From the NCBI GenBank assembly GCA_934754855.1, contig CAKVJR010000002.1, positions 1 through 37,706 of the forward strand: 37,706 bases of DNA, in the 5' to 3' direction. Every line of letters starts with the position of its first letter. The first letter of the stretch is position 1. This DNA comes from an uncultured Candidatus Melainabacteria bacterium (GTDB lineage: Bacteria > Cyanobacteriota > Vampirovibrionia > Gastranaerophilales > Gastranaerophilaceae). Of this stretch, positions 16,730-23,826 are shown piece by piece. The notes beneath the pieces are model-generated. The model saw only the letters and a list, made by a program, of their open reading frames with translations. It made no database searches and had not been told where the DNA came from. Made by a program: the position numbers and the translations under genes.

Positions 16730-17860
16730 ATGAAATTTTTTAAACTGTCGATTTTGGATAAGTATGTGTTACGTCAGATTTCCGAGATTTTCATCTTTGG
16801 GATTTTGGTGTTTACTTCGATTATCTTTGCGTCAGATACTTTTACAACATTGATTAAACAAATTTCAACCTACGGTATGCCCGTCAAAGTCGCTTTTATG
16901 TTGATTTTGCTAAACTTGCCGGCTATCGTGGTTCTTTCAATCCCAATCAGTGTTTTGTTCGCAACCGTTATGACAGTTAACAGAATGTGCCTTGCCTCAG
17001 AACTTACCGTGCTCCGTGCCTGCGGTGTCAGCGTAAGCAGAATTGCAAGACCGATTTTCATATTTGCAACAGTTGCGACATTGGTAACGTTTTTCATCAA
17101 CGAAACAATCGTTCCTGTCACGACCCAACAGTCGAGATACCTTGCTATGTGGGCAATTACGCAACGTCACGTTCCTAACGGCAAAAAGAATTTTACCCTA
17201 AAAGAACTTCAAAACGGTATTCAATTGAAACGTATGTTTTACGTTGAAAATTGCGAGGACGGCGAGTTTAAAAATGTTTCAATTTTAGATGTTTCAACCC
17301 CGAAAACAATACAGATTGTTCAGGCAAAAAAAGGCTCTGCAGTTGAAAAAGGCTGGCTTTTCAAAGATGCGTCAGCCTATACTATTTCAACAAAAGGAAA
17401 AAATTTAAGTACCTCTTGGTTTGAAGAAACGACAGTTGATTTTGGCTCGGAAATCAAAAAATCACTTCTCTCGGGCGACCAAGGTCAAACTCATAATTTC
17501 TTTGAACTTTTGAAAATGGTCAAAACCGACAATTTGAAATCAATTAACGGGCATGAACTTTCCGAGGAAGACAGACGAGAAAGCATAATCAGTCTTTGGG
17601 ATAAAACTGCTTTCCCGATGACGAGCATTGTCTTGGTACTTTTGGGCGTACCGCTTGCAATTACCCCTCCAAGAGTAAGATATAACAGAGGTTTTTTGTT
17701 TAGTATCTTAATTATATTTTTCTTTTATTTGATAAGAGCGTTTTCGATTTCATTCGGTCAATCAGGCGTGTTAATACCGATTTTGGCGGCTTGGCTGCCT
17801 AACTTGATTATCGGCATTGTGGGTCTGATAATTTATTACAAAAAGGCATTTAGAATTTAA
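16730..17860 (+). CDS. LptF/LptG family permease (YjgP/YjgQ)
   Basis: The 376-residue protein has the LptF/LptG layout: N-terminal ILDKYVLRQISEIFIFGILVF, three membrane segments in the first 120 residues, a periplasmic beta-rich domain (about 125-270), and three C-terminal membrane segments (from about 295). With LptB this family forms the ABC transporter that extracts lipopolysaccharide from the inner membrane. Only one such gene is present here; the partner LptF/G and LptB must lie elsewhere, or the protein works as a homodimer, so I leave the symbol open. With kdsA nearby it supports an LPS-type outer membrane. Confidence 0.88.
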   Translation: MKFFKLSILDKYVLRQISEIFIFGILVFTSIIFASDTFTTLIKQISTYGMPVKVAFMLILLNLPAIVVLSIPISVLFATVMTVNRMCLASELTVLRACGVSVSRIARPIFIFATVATLVTFFINETIVPVTTQQSRYLAMWAITQRHVPNGKKNFTLKELQNGIQLKRMFYVENCEDGEFKNVSILDVSTPKTIQIVQAKKGSAVEKGWLFKDASAYTISTKGKNLSTSWFEETTVDFGSEIKKSLLSGDQGQTHNFFELLKMVKTDNLKSINGHELSEEDRRESIISLWDKTAFPMTSIVLVLLGVPLAITPPRVRYNRGFLFSILIIFFFYLIRAFSISFGQSGVLIPILAAWLPNLIIGIVGLIIYYKKAFRI

Positions 17861-18600
17861 CAGATAATAATGAACAAGCGAGCAGAGTGCGAGGGCTTGG
17901 CGATGAAAAGACAAAGTCTTTGACATCGACAATCCGCAGACACATTTAATGCGAGCAAAGTGATAAACAAGGCGAAGAATCTGTTAATGCAGAGGGAAAC
18001 AGATATTTCGGGGCAAGCCCCTCAATATGACGCAGAACGTTGAAATTTAATAAGTAATCGTCATTGCGAGGACGAACACAGTGAGGACGTGGCAATCTAT
18101 TGTTTACTCTTTTATTATAAATTTTGTACATTCATCGTCATACTGAGCCTTTAGGCGAAGTATCTGTTTTACTCATTCATCAAAAACGTAGGGTTGGCTT
18201 TAGCCGACCAATGCATTATATTTTTTTGATGATTTATAAAAAATTTTTTCTTTAGGTACTTTTGGCGGCAAAAGTACCGCAAAACCGCCCGCTGCAACTG
18301 CGAGACTTGTTTTGTAAACTCAACTTGAGCGGCTAAACTCGCTACGCTCAAACAGTAGCCGCTTTGAAGTTGTTTCGTCAACCAAAACTACGTCCCTACG
18401 TTAATGCGGGGTTGATTTATGCATTTATCCAATAAATCCCCGAATACTGGATTACTTCGTCACTTCGTTCCTCGTAATGACAGTTTCTGCAAAGTTTTAC
18501 TCAATTTAGTCATACTGAGGACGAAGTCCGAAGAATCTGTGTAATGATGATTAAAACAGATATTTCGGGGGCAAGCCCCTCAATATGACAACAAATGCTA
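17861..18600. repeat. Intergenic repeat island 2
   Basis: This roughly 740-bp gap carries a chain of dispersed repeat units and no credible gene. Units seen: 17997-18033 and 18556-18590 (AACAGATATTTCGGGG...CCCCTCAATATGAC, near-identical), 18060-18101 (TCATTGCGAGGACGAA...GGACGTGGCAATC), 18135-18168 and 18508-18540 (GTCATACTGAG...GAAGTATCTG or GAAGAATCTG), 18187-18214 (GTAGGGTTGGCTTTAGCC), 18441-18483 (reverse TCATTGCGAG type, diverged). At 18255-18278 is a perfect 10-bp inverted repeat (GGTACTTTTG / CAAAAGTACC, GCGG loop), followed by an imperfect inverted pair at 18322-18336 and 18356-18372. A 70-codon open frame inside is repeat sequence. Confidence 0.75.
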
Positions 18601-18619
18601 AAATTTAAAGGATGTTCGC

Positions 18620-18645
18620 AAAAAAAAAAGGCTCCGAGTGGAGCC
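18620..18645 (-). terminator. Rho-independent terminator of the small coiled-coil gene
   Basis: On the minus strand, GGCTCC / GGAGCC pair around an ACTC loop and are followed by nine to ten T residues. Between the stop codon (18729) and this hairpin is an 83-nt 3' leader rich in CTCTCT runs. Confidence 0.9.
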
Positions 18646-18728
18646 AGTACTTTAATTAGAGAGAGATAGAGAGAAAATAGTTTGTTTACAAATTCGGTTT
18701 AGAGAGAGAACTCAGATGTTGTGAGTTG

Positions 18729-19148
18729 TTATGCAACGTATTTAGGAGTTGCACTCTTGATTGCTGATTCTTCAGCCTTTTCAACGGCTTGCAATTCGTT
18801 AGAAGCAGCGGTTAATTGAGTTTCTAAAGATTCTCTTGCTGTATCCAAAGCGTTAACTTTTGCTTGAAGACCTTGGATTTCAGTGTTTGACAAGGTGTTT
18901 GCCAATTCGTTTTGAGCCAAAGTGTTTTGCAAAGTTGCACTGTCACTTGCAGATTGACTGCTGTTTGCAAAGATGCTGTAAGCGTTAGCACTTGCGTTTG
19001 CAGTTCTCAAGTTTGCTGCAGTTTGCTTTCCTGTAATTTGGTTAGTCAATGCATCTTGTTGGTTCGAAATGCTCATCAATTGAGCGTTTAAGTTGTTGAC
19101 CCTAGCCTGAAGTGATAACTTCCTTGCTGTAAATAATGCGTAACCCAT
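18729..19148 (-). CDS. Small helical coiled-coil protein, unknown function
   Basis: I do not recognise this 139-residue protein. It begins MGYALFTARKLSLQARVNNL and is rich in Ala, Gln, Asn, Ser and Leu throughout; heptad-like spacing suggests two helices (about 8-45 and 75-130) joined by an Ala/Ser/Asn segment (about 46-72). It has no Cys, no clear signal peptide and no membrane segment. Expression signals look strong: GAGGAG 8 nt before ATG, a long untranslated leader, and a perfect terminator. Flanking repeat islands isolate it as a single-gene unit. An abundant structural, filament-like or secretion-related protein is possible but unproven. Confidence 0.8.
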   Translation of the reverse strand: MGYALFTARKLSLQARVNNLNAQLMSISNQQDALTNQITGKQTAANLRTANASANAYSIFANSSQSASDSATLQNTLAQNELANTLSNTEIQGLQAKVNALDTARESLETQLTAASNELQAVEKAEESAIKSATPKYVA

Positions 19149-19275
19149 CTTTTTTCTCCTCTTCTCTAAAGTACCTGATTTGTAATCTCTATCTATTTTT
19201 CTCTTTACACATAAATAAAAACATTTTTGGAAAAAAAATTGCTTTTTTGTATATATTTATATTTACAAAACTTAA

Positions 19276-19310
19276 CATGCTGAAAATCATGTCAAATCAT
19301 GGTTTTCATG
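19276..19310. promoter_or_regulatory. Imperfect inverted repeat upstream of the small coiled-coil gene
   Basis: GAAAATCATG (19282-19291) and CATGGTTTTC (19298-19307) form a 9-of-10 inverted repeat around TCAAAT. CATG occurs four times between 19276 and 19310. It lies about 130 bp before the start codon and could be an operator or RNA hairpin in the leader; no regulator can be named. Confidence 0.3.
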
Positions 19311-19429
19311 GATTGATGGTAATAAAAACATGTAAAAAAACAATTTATATAAAATAATTAGAATATTAATGATGATGTGTTTTTTGGGGAAATTTTAAGG
19401 AGAAATGTTGGGTAACATGAATATTTATT

Positions 19430-19840
19430 TAAGATTTCAATAAATGAGTAAACAATGGATTGTTTCACTTTGTTCGCAATGACAGAAAATGCTAAACTTT
19501 AAAAAATGACCGTCATACTGAGGCGAAGCCGAAGTATCTGTTTTATTTGTCGTTCCACAGATTCTTCGGTCTTTGCAAGACCTCAGAATGACGGAAACCG
19601 TATGATTTTATTCATTTACTGTCATTGCGAGGACGAACGTAGTGAGGACGTGGCAATCCACTAAAACGGATTTATCTGATAAATGATTAAACACCGGATT
19701 GTTGCACTTCGCTGATGCTCTGTTCGCAAGAACAGGGAATGAAGAACTGTCTTGGTCGCCTGAAGTCGCCCCTACATTTTGATAAATGAGAGTAACCCAT
19801 TTGTTACTTCGTCGTTACACTCCTTTCTATGACGGTAAAT
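19430..19840. repeat. Intergenic repeat island 3
   Basis: The 787-bp gap between the small coiled-coil gene and kdsA contains, in order: 19447-19490 (reverse TCATTGCGAG type), 19510-19540 and 19558-19594 (two CGTCATACTGAGG-type units facing each other and able to form a large hairpin), 19621-19661 (direct TCATTGCGAGGACGAACG...GGCAATCCA), 19692-19738 and 19797-19837 (diverged reverse copies) and 19755-19780 (diverged GTAGGG-type). I see no gene in 19149-19935. Confidence 0.75.
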
Positions 19841-19859
19841 CCAAAATCGTTTGAATGAG

Positions 19860-19894
19860 AAAAAACCGAGAGATTGAAAAAATCATTATCTCGG
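19860..19894 (-). terminator. Rho-independent terminator of kdsA
   Basis: On the minus strand, CCGAG ... CTCGG with an inner GATT/AATC pairing is followed by a short T run. It lies about 41 bp past the kdsA stop. Confidence 0.65.
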
Positions 19895-19935
19895 ACTAAT
19901 TTTTTTGTAACAAAAATTATTATTATTTATAAATA

Positions 19936-20763
19936 TTATTTATTTCTTATTAAATTAAAAATATCGTTACAAATTCTGATTAAATTTTTAGCCATTTCAA
20001 AGTTAATTTGGTTCGGACCGTCGCAGAGTGCTTCGTCGGGGTTCGGGTGAACTTCAAAGAACAAGCCGTCGGCACCTGCTGCTGTTGCTGATTTTGCGAG
20101 GGTCGAAACAAATTTTCTTTCGCCTGATGTATAGGTTCCGCCACCGCCGGGGAGTTGAACACTGTGTGTTGCGTCGAAAATTAACGGATATCCCAATTCG
20201 TGTACAATCGGAACGGTTCTCATATCCGAAACAAGGTTATTGTAGCCGAAAGAAACGCCTCTATCAGTAATTACGATGTCTGAGTTCCCGCTATCAGAAA
20301 CTTTTTTTGCGATTGATTTCATTTGATACGGAGAGAGGAATTGACCTTTTTTGATATTAACGATTTTGCCTGTTTTCGCAGCTGCAACGAGAAGGTCGGT
20401 TTGTCTGCACAAAAATGCCGGAATTTGAATAATATCAGCGACTTCTGCTGCCAAAGGTGCTTGTTCGACAGAGTGAATATCTGTTACAATCGGGACGTCG
20501 AATGCTTTTTTTGCTGCTGCCAAAAGTTCCAAACCTTTTTCAATTCCAAGACCTCTGTATGATGTCAAAGACGTACGGTTTGCTTTGTCGTAAGAGCATT
20601 TGAAGACAAAATTTACGCCAATTTCATCTGTAATTTTTTTCAATGCTTCAGCAGCCGAGAATAAAATATCTTTGCTTTCCATTGCACAAGGTCCTGCCAA
20701 GATAGTAAGTTTATCTCCGCCGATTTCAAAATCTCTTAATTTTACGGTATTAATTGTGTTCAT
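19936..20763 (-). CDS. kdsA: 3-deoxy-8-phosphooctulonate (Kdo-8-P) synthase
   Basis: KdsA condenses phosphoenolpyruvate with arabinose 5-phosphate to Kdo-8-phosphate, the first committed step to the Kdo of lipopolysaccharide. The 275-residue length is typical. Visible motifs are AGPCAMES (23-30), FKCSYDKANRTS, GLGIEKGLELL, TDIHS, IPAFLCRQTDLL, GQFLSP, DATHSVQLPG and FFEVHPNP. The Cys in AGPC (C26) is the metal ligand of the metal-dependent (Aquifex-type) class; E. coli KdsA has Asn there. AAGGAG lies 6 nt before the ATG. It is a single-gene unit here with its own promoter and terminator; kdsB and waaA are not in the window. Confidence 0.96.
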   Translation of the reverse strand: MNTINTVKLRDFEIGGDKLTILAGPCAMESKDILFSAAEALKKITDEIGVNFVFKCSYDKANRTSLTSYRGLGIEKGLELLAAAKKAFDVPIVTDIHSVEQAPLAAEVADIIQIPAFLCRQTDLLVAAAKTGKIVNIKKGQFLSPYQMKSIAKKVSDSGNSDIVITDRGVSFGYNNLVSDMRTVPIVHELGYPLIFDATHSVQLPGGGGTYTSGERKFVSTLAKSATAAGADGLFFEVHPNPDEALCDGPNQINFEMAKNLIRICNDIFNLIRNK

Positions 20764-20784
20764 GCTTTTCTCCTTGATTTTTTG

Positions 20785-20790
20785 ATTATA
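20785..20790 (-). promoter_or_regulatory. -10 element of kdsA
   Basis: TATAAT on the minus strand, 21 nt before the kdsA ATG, leaves a short leader that contains AAGGAG. The -35 region (TTTTAA at 17 nt) is weak. Confidence 0.5.
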
Positions 20791-20848
20791 CCGTTAACAT
20801 ATTTATTTTAAAAGATATTAAGTTTTTTTTCTTGACGATGAGAAAAAT

Positions 20849-20878
20849 TTGTAAATAACAAAGAAAGTGAGATAAAAT
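20849..20878 (+). promoter_or_regulatory. Promoter of the exported-paralogue pair
   Basis: TTGTAA (20849-20854), an 18-nt spacer and TAAAAT (20873-20878) lie directly before the ATG at 20886, with only 7 nt between -10 and start codon. No ribosome-binding sequence is present, so a leaderless transcript is likely. Confidence 0.5.
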
Positions 20879-20885
20879 TATATAG

Positions 20886-21713
20886 ATGAAGAAATTATTA
20901 GGCACATTGTTAATTTTTGCACTGTCTTCGGGAATTGTTTTTGCCGAAGAGGAAATTATGCTGCCTGTAATTCAAAAGCAGACGTTGAATTTGCACCCTG
21001 TTGAAAAAAAACAGACCAAGCAAATGGTCATAAACAAAAAAGAACAGTTTACAGAACTTGTTTCAATGCAGCAGGAGAGCGAAATTGAAGACATTGAAAT
21101 GCTTTGGCAGGCGACTGTTGACGGAAACAAGTTGATTAAATTCACTATGCAAAAATTAAATACTCCCGAGGGTCAAAGAAGATTGCATTCTTCCATTGCC
21201 GCAAAAACATTGTCGGCAGTTGTTTACGGGGCATCATTTTTGCCTGCACTTGCGGGGACGGATTCTACCGTTCAAACGGCGTCTTTTGCTACGGGAAAAT
21301 TGATTAATAATTTTCTCAACAAAAATTCTATGCCTCAACGTGAAATGATTTCCGACACGGAATTGATTGAACTTGCGGGAACGATTGAGGGGCTTCAAGA
21401 CACCATCATTTCTGCATATTACGGTTACAAGGGTGCTTTGAACAAATTAAAAGACACACGCTCAAGAATTATTTTGTACAACAAAAATTATTCTGAGGCT
21501 CTGAAAAGTCGTGACAGCCTTGAGTTGATTATTTCTTCAGCATTGTATGAAGATATGCTTTTGAACGAGTATTACGAGGAACAAGAGGCGAAAAAATATT
21601 ATCTTGAACTCGAAAGACTTGCGGGTGCAAAGACTGTCGAGAAACTTAATTTGACCCAATTTGCATTTAAAAATACCATAATTAATCCGGAGTCGATGAA
21701 GAATGTTCAATAA
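20886..21713 (+). CDS. Exported protein of unknown function, paralogue A
   Basis: This 275-residue protein has a clear signal peptide (MKKLLGTLLIFALSSGIVFA, cut before EEE). The mature part is helical and charged, with a small Ala/Gly/Ser-rich hydrophobic stretch around residues 103-135 (AKTLSAVVYGASFLPALAG). It resembles the next gene's product in the block DIxxLW...IKFTxxKLxxP...GxLIN, so the two are diverged tandem copies. I do not recognise the family; a periplasmic or outer-membrane associated helical protein is the most that can be said. It overlaps the next gene by 11 bp. Confidence 0.8.
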   Translation: MKKLLGTLLIFALSSGIVFAEEEIMLPVIQKQTLNLHPVEKKQTKQMVINKKEQFTELVSMQQESEIEDIEMLWQATVDGNKLIKFTMQKLNTPEGQRRLHSSIAAKTLSAVVYGASFLPALAGTDSTVQTASFATGKLINNFLNKNSMPQREMISDTELIELAGTIEGLQDTIISAYYGYKGALNKLKDTRSRIILYNKNYSEALKSRDSLELIISSALYEDMLLNEYYEEQEAKKYYLELERLAGAKTVEKLNLTQFAFKNTIINPESMKNVQ

Positions 21714-22593
21714 ATTTTTTAAAATTTTATTTTTAATATCTTTATTGTCCGCTCCGACGTTTGCTGCTGAAACAATTATGGACGTTATGGCTCCGAAAAG
21801 TCCTGCTTACAGGCTTGGTACGAGTTCCTCCCCCGAGTTGGAATATAAGGTCAAAAAGATTGAAACCTATGAGTCGCAGCGTGCAAAATACGCACGAGAG
21901 ATTACGAAAAGCAAGTCTTATGCCGATTCCACATTAAAAGAACTTTCTAAAGAGTTAAGCAAAACAATCGATATTGACAGAGATACGATGGTTGCTGATA
22001 TTTCGGTGCTTTGGGCAGGTGCTGCATCAAAATCGGAAACGGTTAAATTTACTATCTACAAACTTTCAAATCCCGATGCTGACAAGCCTGATGAAACAAT
22101 TATCAAAAAAGTTGTTCGACCGTTGGCAGGTTTTTCGTCAATGGCGGGTGCAGGATTTCTTAACCCTGTTGCCGCTACATCGGCGATTATGAGCGGTGCG
22201 TTGATTAATTCGCTCTCGACTGATGACAAGGAATTAAACTACAAATACACAAAAGTTACCGATGCTGACATGATTATGTTGTTGAAACGTGTCGATGATT
22301 TGCAAAAACGTTTGATTAATTATTACATTGATTATATGACAACTTACGTTGCTGCCGAGAGGGCAAAAGTCAATGTTGTCAACCGTTATCAGTTTTTGGA
22401 ACTTGCAAAAAATCAGGGTCGGGAACTCGAAATGATTGCCGATGCTTATTATCGAACTGCTCTTGAGAGAAAACAATCCATCGAACTCGATTTCCTCTCA
22501 AAACGTGCTGCTCTTGAACAAATCGTCGGAGTTGAGGCTATGGCTGAATTTGAGGACTTATTAAAACAACGCCAAACTAAAGTTTCAAATTAA
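21703..22593 (+). CDS. Exported protein of unknown function, paralogue B
   Basis: The 296-residue protein has a signal peptide (FFKILFLISLLSAPTFA, cut before AET). It shares with its upstream neighbour the block DISVLWAG...VKFTIYKLSNP, a Gly/Ala-rich stretch (FSSMAGAGFLNPVAATSAIM, about 144-163), and a long C-terminal helix. The start lies inside the last codons of the neighbour, implying translational coupling. Its TAA stop overlaps by 4 bp (TTAA) the stop of the convergent protease gene. Family unknown. The pair could form a complex at the envelope (inference from tandem arrangement only). Confidence 0.8.
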   Translation: MFNKFFKILFLISLLSAPTFAAETIMDVMAPKSPAYRLGTSSSPELEYKVKKIETYESQRAKYAREITKSKSYADSTLKELSKELSKTIDIDRDTMVADISVLWAGAASKSETVKFTIYKLSNPDADKPDETIIKKVVRPLAGFSSMAGAGFLNPVAATSAIMSGALINSLSTDDKELNYKYTKVTDADMIMLLKRVDDLQKRLINYYIDYMTTYVAAERAKVNVVNRYQFLELAKNQGRELEMIADAYYRTALERKQSIELDFLSKRAALEQIVGVEAMAEFEDLLKQRQTKVSN

Positions 22594-23429
22594 TCCTCTT
22601 TATTTTTTTGTTTATTTTTCAATGCCTGAATATTTTGCTGAATGCGTTGTTGTTTCAGCATGTTGTGGGTGTTTTGTGAAATTTGAATGTTTTGAAGTGC
22701 CAAAATTTGGTATTTCTTTATTTCCCCTAATTTCGATTGCTCGTCCATGAGGTTTTTTTGTGGGGGAGCGGGAATAGAATTTTTGACCCTCTCAAATTCC
22801 GAGGTTGCGTTGCCATGAATAATTTTCCATAATGCAACGTCGATATCCTTTTCGTTGAGGTTATATTTTGTGTTAAGGTCGTTAACGGACGTGCCGAGAG
22901 GAAGATTATAAAGCCAACGGATTGAATTTATGTCACGGGGCGAAAGTCCGACGTTTCCGTATTGGTGCGGAGTGTACATAATATCGCTTTGATAGGGCGA
23001 GTGACCCAATCCCAAGGCGTGTCCGATTTCGTGCAAAATCGTGTGATAGACTTCGTTTTCGTCCATATATTGTGCGTGAATAATTCCGTCAGAAAGCCCG
23101 ATTTGAACTTCCGCAGAATACAATCTTGCCTGTTCGTCGAAGTTGAAAAGGCAATAACCAAGCGACTTTCTGTCAACCCGTTTCCATTCGAGGTTTACCT
23201 GAGAGTCGTTTAAATTTGAAACAATTTGAAAACGACAGCGATTATTTGAAACCTGTTCCCAAGTTCTTAATGCTCTTTGGACAAGTCCGAGATATTTTGC
23301 GGCATCGTTTTGCCCACGATACCAACGGAAAGGGGCAATATAAAAGGTTAACGGAAAAAAGTGGTCAGGCCAACGAATGAGTTTTCCGTTTTTTAAATTA
23401 TATTCAAGGTATGTTTCCTTTTCTGCCAA
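22590..23429 (-). CDS. Metzincin-type (matrixin-like) zinc metalloprotease
   Basis: This 279-residue protein contains the full metzincin motif HEIGHALGLGH (H133, H137 and H143 bind zinc; E134 is catalytic) and a Met-turn candidate at M151 (DIMY). LSPRDINSIRWLY after it is typical of matrixins (peptidase family M10). A Gln/Lys/Asn-rich tail (from about 225) ends the protein. There is no signal peptide or propeptide with a Cys switch. The start is TTG at 23429, immediately after the TAA of the upstream gene, with AGGA about 10 nt before; this suggests coupling to the small Cys-rich protein. The substrate is unknown. Confidence 0.87.
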   Translation of the reverse strand: MAEKETYLEYNLKNGKLIRWPDHFFPLTFYIAPFRWYRGQNDAAKYLGLVQRALRTWEQVSNNRCRFQIVSNLNDSQVNLEWKRVDRKSLGYCLFNFDEQARLYSAEVQIGLSDGIIHAQYMDENEVYHTILHEIGHALGLGHSPYQSDIMYTPHQYGNVGLSPRDINSIRWLYNLPLGTSVNDLNTKYNLNEKDIDVALWKIIHGNATSEFERVKNSIPAPPQKNLMDEQSKLGEIKKYQILALQNIQISQNTHNMLKQQRIQQNIQALKNKQKNKED

Positions 23430-23744
23430 TTAATTTCTTTCCTTTAACTCTTCCTGTTTCAAAAATTCGCACATGCCCTCGAGGCGATTGTCCTCATTTG
23501 CATCAATAAGTTCTTTTACGTCTTTGATTTTGCCCAATTTGAAAGCAATTTCCGCAAGTAATACGCAATCGTTACAGAGTCTGTATTGACCGTAACCGAC
23601 CGAACCTGCAAGCATTTTGTACTGACCGCAACAGTCGCAATCAAAGCCGTCATGCTCACTGTCGGGGTTTTCTTCTATATCGTCAATAACCATTTGTTTG
23701 GTTATCTCTTGAATTTCTTTAATGATTTCTTCGTTTGTTTGCAT
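23430..23744 (-). CDS. Small acidic Cys-rich (putative zinc-binding) protein
   Basis: The 104-residue protein has CDCC at 36-39 and CNDC at 57-60, a pattern fitting a single zinc ribbon, between an acidic N-terminal helix and an acidic C-terminal helix. I do not recognise the family. It is translationally linked to the downstream metalloprotease (stop and start abut), so it may act as its partner, regulator or chaperone; this is inference. AGGA lies 8 nt before the ATG. It is divergent from alr. Confidence 0.75.
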   Translation of the reverse strand: MQTNEEIIKEIQEITKQMVIDDIEENPDSEHDGFDCDCCGQYKMLAGSVGYGQYRLCNDCVLLAEIAFKLGKIKDVKELIDANEDNRLEGMCEFLKQEELKERN

Positions 23745-23814
23745 AAATTTTGTCCTGTTTCTTTATTATTTTAACACATTTGATAACATTTTTGCTTTTT
23801 TTGTCAACAAGGTA

Positions 23815-23820
23815 TATCAT
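23815..23820 (+). promoter_or_regulatory. -10 element of alr, 6 nt from the start codon
   Basis: TATCAT ends 6 nt before the ATG at 23827, with TTGCTT 17 nt upstream as a possible -35. There is no ribosome-binding sequence. It fits the leaderless pattern seen at other genes here. Confidence 0.42.
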
Positions 23821-23826
23821 TTTTGT

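Noticed and set aside
18169..18381. 70-codon open frame in repeat island 2
   Set aside because: It consists of dispersed repeat and palindrome sequence and has no ribosome-binding site.
9209..19935. CRISPR array or tRNA genes in the intergenic islands
   Set aside because: Repeat units are irregularly spaced and differ in type and orientation, and no cloverleaf was seen.
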